Source of the DNA: Bifidobacterium breve
GTDB lineage: Bacteria; Actinomycetota; Acidimicrobiia; Acidimicrobiales; Ilumatobacteraceae
DNA: 6,184 nucleotides
Direction: 5' to 3'
Assembly (NCBI GenBank): GCA_945889575.1
Contig: CAMDBY010000103.1
Location: 1-6,184 of the forward strand
Both the position numbers and the translations under genes were made by a program. Below the pieces are notes generated by a model that was not told the origin of the DNA, searched no databases, and was given only the letters and a program-made list of their open reading frames with translations. Below are positions 1-4,854 of the stretch, piece by piece (the first letter of the stretch is position 1; each line of letters begins with the position of its first letter).

Positions 1-1
1 C

Positions 2-838
2 GGCGAAACACGCCGTGGAATTCTTACAATCGGCGTTGCTATTTCTGCTGCTTTGTTGGGCATGTTTGTTCTGATGAAGAATCTCATTGGGGTTCCCACA
101 CGCAATGGTTGGCGAATTCCATTTGGTGGTTTTTCCGGTTTCATCAAAGAAAGTTTTACTAACCCTACGAATGTGATTCAGTACCTAACATCTGAAGGAC
201 GATTGATGTACTGGTGGAAGATGTTTGCACCGTTTGCGTTGCTGAGTCTCCTTGCTCCCGAAGTCGCAATGATCAGCGTTCTGGTGCTTGTCGGCAACAC
301 AGTGAGCAATTTTTGGTATCAGTTCCATATTGAGTACCACTATTCACTTGTCGCAGTTCCAGCATTACTCATCGCGGTCATCGTGGGACTTGGACGTGTC
401 GGAGTCGGTATGCGCCGCCTTCTCGTTGCGGTTGTCGTGGCCTCATCATTGTGGAGTGCATCGGTGTGGTCATACGTGCCATTTCGGTTGGATAAATACC
501 CGCATTGGGGGGCGGAGCACCCAGTAGCTGTGGCTGCCGACGAGATGTATGAGCTGATCCCACCGAATGCAAAGATCTCGGTGCTGCACTCCACCGCTCC
601 GCATCTGGCGCACCGAAAAGAGATTTATCAGTTTCCTAATCCGTTTCGCATCGTGATGTACGGCCCCGATACGTCGAAGGAAGGCCAACGTAGCCCCTTG
701 GCTGACGGTATTGAATTTGTGCTTCTGCCTCGCAACCTTGATGGCGAAAATTTCAAGGACTGGAATGCCGTTTCGGCCGGTTTCTATGAATACAAGGCAA
801 ATAGTTACTGGCAACTGTTTGCCCGAAAGACCCCCTAG
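2..838 (+). CDS. DUF2079-family polytopic membrane protein, C-terminal part (5' truncated)
   Basis: The frame is open to the left edge, so this is the C-terminal 278 residues of a longer protein; the TTG at 53 and ATG at 62 are probably internal codons rather than starts. Hydrophobic stretches that look like membrane helices lie at about 17-80, 220-320, 345-400 and 415-480. After them comes a mostly soluble tail of about 115 residues. The segment NFWYQFHIEYHYSLVAVPA, followed by a hydrophobic helix, and the later tail with IPPNAKISVLHSTAPHLAHR and YQFPNPF, resemble the C-terminal pattern of DUF2079 (PF09852) proteins: an HYS motif before a helix, then an 'IPP...PHL.HR..IY.FP' region. These are large multi-helix membrane proteins, possibly related to GT-C glycosyltransferases, with no settled function. 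The gene ends in TAG at 836-838, only about 20 bases before the pyr promoter, with no terminator of its own seen between them. It is not functionally connected with the pyr operon as far as the sequence shows. Confidence 0.8.
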   Translation, partial: GETRRGILTIGVAISAALLGMFVLMKNLIGVPTRNGWRIPFGGFSGFIKESFTNPTNVIQYLTSEGRLMYWWKMFAPFALLSLLAPEVAMISVLVLVGNTVSNFWYQFHIEYHYSLVAVPALLIAVIVGLGRVGVGMRRLLVAVVVASSLWSASVWSYVPFRLDKYPHWGAEHPVAVAADEMYELIPPNAKISVLHSTAPHLAHRKEIYQFPNPFRIVMYGPDTSKEGQRSPLADGIEFVLLPRNLDGENFKDWNAVSAGFYEYKANSYWQLFARKTP

Positions 839-842
839 CGCT

Positions 843-851
843 CCGTCCTTC
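843..851 (+). repeat. 9-base direct repeat flanking the leader, copy 1 (copy 2 at 966-974)
   Basis: CCGTCCTTC occurs at 843-851 and again at 966-974. Both copies contain GTCCTTC, which is complementary to GAAGGAC at 904-910 in the leader SD. Copy 1 lies upstream of the proposed transcription start, so it would be in RNA only if transcription reads through from the upstream gene. Copy 2 is in the pyr mRNA just before the pyrR SD. Significance is uncertain; it could be chance in a short region. Confidence 0.4.
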
Positions 852-856
852 TGTCG

Positions 857-865
857 TGCTACAGT
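857..865 (+). promoter_or_regulatory. Candidate extended -10 promoter of the pyr operon
   Basis: TGCTACAGT combines a TGn extension (857-859) with a TACAGT -10 hexamer (860-865). No recognisable -35 hexamer lies 16-18 bases upstream, which an extended -10 could compensate for. A transcript from here would start near 871-873, one to three bases before the PyrR-binding loop, so the regulatory hairpin would sit at the extreme 5' end of the mRNA. The position is inferred from the motif and from the leader layout only. Confidence 0.5.
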
Positions 866-873
866 GGCAACGA

Positions 874-904
874 CCGTAAAACGGGTCCTGTGAGGCTCGA
901 ACGG
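874..904 (+). ncRNA. PyrR RNA-binding loop (anti-antiterminator type cis-element)
   Basis: The sequence GGGTCCTGTGAGGCTC (883-898) matches the conserved PyrR-binding loop pattern, roughly 'RGUCCNGNGAGGCU', known from Bacillus pyr attenuators and from the PyrR element family in Rfam. It folds as expected: lower stem CCGT (874-877) with ACGG (901-904), a purine internal bulge AAAA (878-881) opposite AA (900 side), and an upper stem CGGG (882-885) with CTCG (896-899, one G-U pair) capped by the conserved UCCNGNGAGG segment. UMP-bound PyrR is known to bind and stabilise this hairpin. Here its 3' arm overlaps the GGAAGGA Shine-Dalgarno of a leader reading frame (903-909), so PyrR binding should hide that site. 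A competing small hairpin, CCGT (874-877) with ACGG (881-884), would open the element. Confidence 0.85.
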
Positions 905-910
905 AAGGAC
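903..910 (+). promoter_or_regulatory. Leader Shine-Dalgarno overlapping the PyrR-binding stem
   Basis: GGAAGGAC contains a good SD core (GGAAGGA) ending four bases before the ATG at 914, a rather short spacing. Its first two bases belong to the lower stem of the PyrR-binding loop. The whole octamer is perfectly complementary to GTCCTTCC at 968-975. It is therefore a plausible switching element with three states: free for ribosomes, masked by the PyrR-stabilised loop, or paired with the downstream anti-SD segment. Confidence 0.55.
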
Positions 911-913
911 AAT

Positions 914-994
914 ATGGCTCGATCTTTCATGCACGCACGCCCCTCGCGAGGGGCGTTTTTCATGCCCGTCCTTCCAGAGGTACTTGCGCAATGA
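914..994 (+). CDS. Putative pyr leader peptide (26 codons), coupled to pyrR
   Basis: An ATG at 914 opens a 26-residue frame that starts MARSFMHARPSRGAFF and ends in EVLAQ. Its TGA stop (992-994) overlaps the pyrR ATG at 991 in an ATGA arrangement, the same junction used between pyrR and pyrB and between pyrB and pyrC. It has its own SD (GGAAGGA, 903-909). The frame differs from that of pyrR, so it is not an N-terminal extension. It reads through the whole terminator-like palindrome (937-956), and the T tract is decoded as the adjacent Phe codons TTT TTC. The peptide has no recognisable domain and is likely to matter as a translated leader rather than as a product. Caution: terminator palindromes of this type often translate to Arg-Pro-Ser-Arg-Gly by chance, and the frame is short. 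Confidence 0.5.
   Translation: MARSFMHARPSRGAFFMPVLPEVLAQ
937..960 (+). terminator. Terminator-like hairpin in the pyr leader (attenuator)
   Basis: ACGCCCCTCGCGAGGGGCGT (937-956) is a perfect 20-base palindrome. As RNA it would form a seven-base-pair GC-rich stem, ACGCCCC with GGGGCGU, around a UCGCGA loop, and it runs into UUUUU (956-960). This is a compact intrinsic terminator, although the U tract is short. Its place between the PyrR-binding loop and pyrR fits transcription attenuation. A possible antiterminator pairs UGUGAGG (889-895, inside the PyrR loop) with CCUCGCG (942-948), seven pairs including two G-U, so PyrR binding would favour the terminator. It might also block read-through from the upstream membrane-protein gene. 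Confidence 0.7.
968..975 (+). promoter_or_regulatory. Anti-SD-like segment complementary to the leader SD
   Basis: GTCCTTCC is the exact reverse complement of GGAAGGAC at 903-910, giving an eight-base-pair helix that would enclose the terminator hairpin and hide the leader SD. It lies directly before the AGAGG (976-980) that serves as the pyrR SD. Pairing is visible in the sequence; a role in shutting off leader initiation after the first ribosome, or in exposing or hiding the pyrR SD, is inference. Confidence 0.4.
976..980 (+). promoter_or_regulatory. Weak, distant SD of pyrR
   Basis: AGAGG lies ten bases before the pyrR ATG at 991, longer than the seven-base spacing seen for pyrB, pyrC and carA in this window. 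There is no alternative in-frame start between it and the ATG. The poor spacing makes independent initiation of pyrR look weak and favours coupling to the leader frame that ends at 994. Confidence 0.45.
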
Positions 995-1536
995 GTTCAA
1001 CCTCGACAGCGTCATCCGAGATTCTCGGCGTCACTGATGTTGACAAGGCGTTGAAGCGCATCGCTCACGAGATCGTTGAACGAAATTCTGATTTATCTGA
1101 TGTGGTCATCGTCGGTATGCAGACAGGCGGAACATGGATCGCGAGCCGGCTCCATAACAACATCGCTCAGATTTCCCCTGCGATATCCGTCCCTCTCGGA
1201 GCAGTTGATATCTCTATGTATCGAGATGACTTCAGTCTTCGCCCCCTAGTCCTTTCTGCGCCCACTGATATCCCTGTTGATCTGACTGGCCGTACTGTCG
1301 TACTAGTCGACGACGTCTTGTTTACAGGGCGCACGGTACGCGCGGCGTTGGAAGCACTGAATGACCATGGGCGTCCACGTGCTGTGCAACTGGCAGTCAT
1401 GGTTGATCGAGGACATCGAGAATTGCCTATTCGTCCTGACTATGTGGGAAAGAACATCCCAACGCACTTTTCTGACGAAGTCAGTGTCGGACCAGACGGA
1501 GTTACTGTCGTTACTGCATCAGGGGAATCATCATGA
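991..1536 (+). CDS. pyrR: PyrR, bifunctional pyr operon regulator / uracil phosphoribosyltransferase
   Basis: The 181-residue protein has the usual PyrR length and a type I phosphoribosyltransferase fold. The PRPP-binding motif VVLVDDVLFTGRT is at residues 103-115, followed by the PyrR-typical C-terminal segment DRGHRELPIRPDYVGKNIPT (139-158), which separates PyrR from other phosphoribosyltransferases. In this family, UMP-bound PyrR binds a hairpin in pyr mRNA and lowers expression, and many members also convert uracil and PRPP to UMP. A matching RNA loop lies at 874-904, so autoregulation is expected. An oddity is the loop VGMQTGG (41-47), where many PyrR proteins have T-R-G; Gly46 replaces the arginine, which might weaken catalysis or alter ligand response. 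The ATG at 991 is the only in-frame start near the family N-terminus. The stop overlaps the pyrB start by four bases (ATGA). Confidence 0.95.
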   Translation: MSSTSTASSEILGVTDVDKALKRIAHEIVERNSDLSDVVIVGMQTGGTWIASRLHNNIAQISPAISVPLGAVDISMYRDDFSLRPLVLSAPTDIPVDLTGRTVVLVDDVLFTGRTVRAALEALNDHGRPRAVQLAVMVDRGHRELPIRPDYVGKNIPTHFSDEVSVGPDGVTVVTASGESS

Positions 1537-2483
1537 AGCATCTCTTGTCGACCCGCGATCTCACTACTGACGACATTGTCTCGATCTTGGCGATGGCTGA
1601 CCACATGGCAGAAATCAATTCGCGCGCAGTGCCCAAGGTTCCTGCGTTGCGGGGTCGCACGGTAGCCAGCGTGTTCTTCGAAGACTCCACACGAACACGT
1701 CTGAGTTTTGAAACAGCAGCAACGCGACTGTCAGCAGAAGTCATGACCTTCACGGCCAGTTCCTCAAGCGTCAATAAGGGTGAAAGTTTGCGCGACACCA
1801 TAGAGACATTGTCTGCGATGGGCGTAGATGCGTTTGTGGTTCGCCATAAGTCAAGTGGCGCCCCTCACCAAATCACGAAATGGACTGATGCCGCGGTGAT
1901 CAATGCCGGCGATGGCTGGCACCAGCACCCCACGCAAGCTCTGTTAGACGCCTACACAATCACTCGTAACTTCAATGAATTGAATTCGATGCAGGGACGA
2001 ACTGTCGCGATTGTCGGTGACATCAAACATTCACGAGTTGCTCGTAGTGATATCGATGTTTTCACGCGGCTGGGCGCGAAGGTTGTCTTAGTGGCTCCCG
2101 CAGCTTTCTTGCCAACTTCGCTTGACGGGTGGGGAGTAACTACGGCTGATTCCCTGGACGACGTTATAGGTCTGGTCGATGTGGTGTACATGCTCCGCAT
2201 TCAACGTGAACGAATGGATGCAGCTCAAATGCCGAGCCTTCGCGAATACAGCACGCTGTTTGCGCTGACGCCAGAGCGTGCCGCACGAATGCAAAGCCAT
2301 GCCTTGCTACTTCATCCTGGCCCCATCAATCGTGGTGTCGAGATGATTGTTGACCCATCCTTGGTGCCTGGCTCACGCATATTGCAACAAGTGACGAATG
2401 GAATTTCAGTCCGTATGGCTGTGCTCTTCAGCCTTCTTGGCGGCGATGCCACGACCACATTGCAGAACGGAGCCGAGACATGA
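1533..2483 (+). CDS. pyrB: Aspartate carbamoyltransferase catalytic subunit
   Basis: PyrB condenses carbamoyl phosphate with L-aspartate to give N-carbamoyl-L-aspartate and phosphate, the committed step of pyrimidine synthesis, in the cytosol. The 316-residue length is typical. The carbamoyl-phosphate signature FFEDSTRTRLSFE is at residues 48-60 (Ser52-Thr-Arg-Thr-Arg56), followed by the 80s loop with VNKGES (Lys82), Arg104-His105, HPTQ at 132-135, the aspartate-domain segment GDIKHSRVARS (162-172), the Arg-rich RIQRER from residue 222, and HPGPINRGVE from residue 261. No regulatory pyrI gene follows, so it is probably of the Bacillus or actinobacterial type controlled mainly through PyrR, possibly in a complex with the dihydroorotase. 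An SD (AGGGG, 1521-1525) lies seven bases before the ATG, inside the end of pyrR. The stop overlaps pyrC by ATGA. A small peculiarity is Asp173 after HSRVARS, where Asn is common. Confidence 0.97.
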   Translation: MKHLLSTRDLTTDDIVSILAMADHMAEINSRAVPKVPALRGRTVASVFFEDSTRTRLSFETAATRLSAEVMTFTASSSSVNKGESLRDTIETLSAMGVDAFVVRHKSSGAPHQITKWTDAAVINAGDGWHQHPTQALLDAYTITRNFNELNSMQGRTVAIVGDIKHSRVARSDIDVFTRLGAKVVLVAPAAFLPTSLDGWGVTTADSLDDVIGLVDVVYMLRIQRERMDAAQMPSLREYSTLFALTPERAARMQSHALLLHPGPINRGVEMIVDPSLVPGSRILQQVTNGISVRMAVLFSLLGGDATTTLQNGAET

Positions 2484-3769
2484 GCAGCAAAAATCAGTCA
2501 ATAGTGATTCGTGGCGCAACAGTAGTGAATCCTGATGCCATGTTTGTGGCAGATGTGCGCATCGCTGGTGGTGTCATTGAAGCTGTCGGCGACGCACTCA
2601 CCGGAGACATAGTTCTTGATGCGACTGGATGCTACGTATCTTCTGGCTTCGTTGACCTTCATACGCATCTACGCGAACCGGGCAAGGAGGAAGCTGAGAC
2701 TATTGAATCGGGCAGTCGCGCTGCTGTTCTCGGAGGTTTTACAGCTGTAGTGGCAATGCCAAACACTGATCCGGCTCAAGACAACGTGGCAACAGTTCAG
2801 TTCGTTCGTGATCGTGGGCGTGCAGTCGGTCTATGTGAAGTGATTCCCTCAGGCTGCATCACAGTTGGTCGCCTTGGTGCACAGTTAGTACCTTTTGAAC
2901 AGCTGGCTAAGGAAGGCGTCACGTTGTTTACTGACGACGGCACCGGAGTACAAGACGCTCTAGTAATGCAACGCGCGCTAATGGTGGCAAAGCGATTGAA
3001 TCTGACTATCTCTCAACATTGTGAAGTTGCAAGTATGACTGTGGGTGCAGTGATGCACGACGGTGCATGTTGCTCCACTATGGGCGTCCCTGGCTGGCCA
3101 TCAGCGGCCGAAGAAGAAATGGTACGACGCGACATTCAGCTCGTACGTATTACGGGGGCACGGGAGCACTTTATGCATCTGTCTACAAAGGGAAGTGTTG
3201 AATTGGTCCGCGCTGCAAAGGCAGAGGGTCTTCCAGTGACAGCCGAAGTTACTCCTCATCACATATCGCTTACCGATGAACTGCTCTCTAGTTTTGATCC
3301 GATTTTCAAAGTGAATCCTCCGCTACGAACAATGGCCGATATTGCAGCGTTACGCGATGGTCTTGCAGATGGAACCATCGATGCAATTGCGACAGACCAT
3401 GCACCTCATGCCGGTCATACAAAAGAGCAGACACTTGATACAGCACCGCCAGGAATGTTGGGACTTGAAACAGCACTCGGTGTTGTCAACACCGCCGTCA
3501 CTTTGTCGCCTCAGAAGATTGCTGCATTGATGTCATGGAATCCAGCAGTGATCGCAAATATCTCAGACCATCAAGGTCGACCTATCGCGGTAGGAGAACC
3601 TGCACATATTGCGGTTTGGGACACCACAACTGTGTGGTCCGTTTCTCGCGATGAGCTGGCAAGTCGCAGTACAAATACGCCGTATCACGGCATGGAACTT
3701 CGTGGCCGCGTGCGGCACACGATCTACAACGGCCAACTGGTCGTGCAGGAAGGGAAGGCACTCTCGTGA
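2480..3769 (+). CDS. pyrC: Dihydroorotase (type I)
   Basis: PyrC is a zinc amidohydrolase that cyclises N-carbamoyl-L-aspartate to dihydroorotate. The 429-residue length and motifs match the type I enzymes found with PyrB in Bacillus and Aquifex, not the shorter E. coli form. Metal-ligand motif VDLHTHLREPG has His61 and His63, and Arg65 should bind substrate. FTDDGTGVQD gives Asp152/Asp153, the bridging aspartate typical of the lysine-free type I centre; ISQHCE gives His180; HFMHLST gives His233; and ATDHAPH gives the catalytic Asp306. The substrate-side segments MPNT (93-96) and KVNPPLR (277-283) are also present. No essential residue appears to be missing. An SD (GGAG, 2469-2472) precedes the ATG by seven bases within pyrB. 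The C-terminal beta domain ends with the usual YNGQLVVQEGKALS. The stop overlaps the carA GTG start by four bases. Confidence 0.97.
   Translation: MSSKNQSIVIRGATVVNPDAMFVADVRIAGGVIEAVGDALTGDIVLDATGCYVSSGFVDLHTHLREPGKEEAETIESGSRAAVLGGFTAVVAMPNTDPAQDNVATVQFVRDRGRAVGLCEVIPSGCITVGRLGAQLVPFEQLAKEGVTLFTDDGTGVQDALVMQRALMVAKRLNLTISQHCEVASMTVGAVMHDGACCSTMGVPGWPSAAEEEMVRRDIQLVRITGAREHFMHLSTKGSVELVRAAKAEGLPVTAEVTPHHISLTDELLSSFDPIFKVNPPLRTMADIAALRDGLADGTIDAIATDHAPHAGHTKEQTLDTAPPGMLGLETALGVVNTAVTLSPQKIAALMSWNPAVIANISDHQGRPIAVGEPAHIAVWDTTTVWSVSRDELASRSTNTPYHGMELRGRVRHTIYNGQLVVQEGKALS
3747..3758 (+). promoter_or_regulatory. Long purine-rich SD of carA supporting a GTG start
   Basis: AGGAAGGGAAGG lies within the last codons of pyrC and ends seven bases before the GTG at 3766. 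It is the strongest SD-like stretch of the operon and decides the GTG start, which also gives the expected CarA N-terminus and a four-base GTGA overlap with pyrC. Confidence 0.65.
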
Positions 3770-4854
3770 GTACCGACATTACAAACATTGCACTCGTGCT
3801 TGAAGATGGCTCCGTCTTTGAAGGAGAAGCAGTGGGGTACATCCCAGAGAATGGCATTGCAGCAGGAGAGGTTGTCTTCCATACGGCTCTGACCGGATAT
3901 CAGGAAGTGTTCACTGATCCGTCCTATGCGGGCCAGATTATTACGTTCACCACCTCGCACATTGGCAACTATGGCGTCACACCTATTGACTCTGAATCGC
4001 GCGGAACATTTGCTCGTGGCGTCATCATGCGCGACATGGCTCGACGTCATAGTAATTGGCGAAGCGAATCAAGTCTTGATGCAATGTTGAAAGCACAGAA
4101 GCTTCCAGGCGTTGCCGGACTTGACACTCGTCGCCTCACGCGTCTGTTGCGTGACTCGGGTTCATTGCGAGGAGCATTTGGAACTGCAGAAGAAGCACAG
4201 TTGCTTGCAGCTGCGAAAAATGAAAAAGGAACATCAGGTATTGATTTGGTGTCAGAAGTGACAACGCCAAAGGCCTACACCGTCGGTGATGGCAAATTCA
4301 ATGTGATTGCATATGACTTCGGTATCAAGACAACAATCCTTCGTCATCTCTCTGAAATAGCAACCGTGACGGTAGTGCCTGCCAGCATGACTGCAGAAGA
4401 GGTCTTGTCACTTTCGCCATCGGGGGTTTTCTTGTCGAACGGGCCTGGTGACCCTGAAATGGTCATGGGCGCCACAGATGCGATTCGTTCGATTGTCGAA
4501 GCAGGTGTTCCGACTTTCGGAATTTGTCTCGGGCACCAGTTGTTGTCTCGCGCGTTCGGCGGACACACGTTCAAGTTGCCTTTTGGACACCACGGCGCCA
4601 ATCATCCCGTTCGCCACATCGCAACCGGATCAGTTGAGATCACTAGCCAGAACCACAACTTCTGCGTCGACCCTGATTCGTTGTCGGGAGTTGCAGACAT
4701 TACGCATATCAATCTCAATGACCACACCAACGAAGGAATGCGCTTGCGCGACCATCGCGCGTTCAGTGTGCAGTATCACCCTGAAGCGGGGCCGGGTCCA
4801 CACGACAGTCATTATCTATTCGGACAATTCGCAGAACTCATGGAGAAAAAATAA
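3766..4854 (+). CDS. carA: Carbamoyl-phosphate synthase small chain (glutaminase)
   Basis: CarA hydrolyses glutamine and passes ammonia through a tunnel to CarB for carbamoyl-phosphate synthesis, supplying both pyrimidines and arginine. The 362-residue protein begins at a GTG. The N-terminal CPSase small-chain domain occupies about residues 1-150 (GEVVFHTALTGYQEVFTDPSYAGQ and the SHIGNYG segment are typical). A class I glutamine amidotransferase domain covers about 180-360. Its catalytic triad is intact: Cys254 in FGICLGHQLLSRAFGG, and His338 and Glu340 in QYHPEAGPGPHD. SNGPGDP and the GHHGANHPV segment are also conserved. The offset from the E. coli residues (Cys269, His353, Glu355) is a constant 15. 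The stop TAA shares one base with the carB ATG (TAATG). Lying in a pyr operon suggests PyrR control, though arginine supply must also depend on it unless a second copy exists elsewhere. Confidence 0.97.
   Translation: MSTDITNIALVLEDGSVFEGEAVGYIPENGIAAGEVVFHTALTGYQEVFTDPSYAGQIITFTTSHIGNYGVTPIDSESRGTFARGVIMRDMARRHSNWRSESSLDAMLKAQKLPGVAGLDTRRLTRLLRDSGSLRGAFGTAEEAQLLAAAKNEKGTSGIDLVSEVTTPKAYTVGDGKFNVIAYDFGIKTTILRHLSEIATVTVVPASMTAEEVLSLSPSGVFLSNGPGDPEMVMGATDAIRSIVEAGVPTFGICLGHQLLSRAFGGHTFKLPFGHHGANHPVRHIATGSVEITSQNHNFCVDPDSLSGVADITHINLNDHTNEGMRLRDHRAFSVQYHPEAGPGPHDSHYLFGQFAELMEKK

Noticed and set aside
53..64. TTG at 53 or ATG at 62 as the true start of the first gene
   Set aside because: The frame stays open to the left edge and the sequence before these codons encodes a hydrophobic stretch that continues the helix. 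DUF2079 proteins are much longer, so the gene is cut by the window.
944..949. Palindrome centre TCGCGA as a protein operator
   Set aside because: The palindrome is GC-rich, followed by a T tract, and sits in a PyrR leader, so an RNA terminator explains it better; no second half-site pattern is seen.
470..1015. 181-codon open frame on the minus strand across the DUF2079 tail and the pyr leader
   Set aside because: It is antisense to a well-supported coding region and to the PyrR loop and terminator. The translation shows no recognisable family and there is no sensible SD or operon context.
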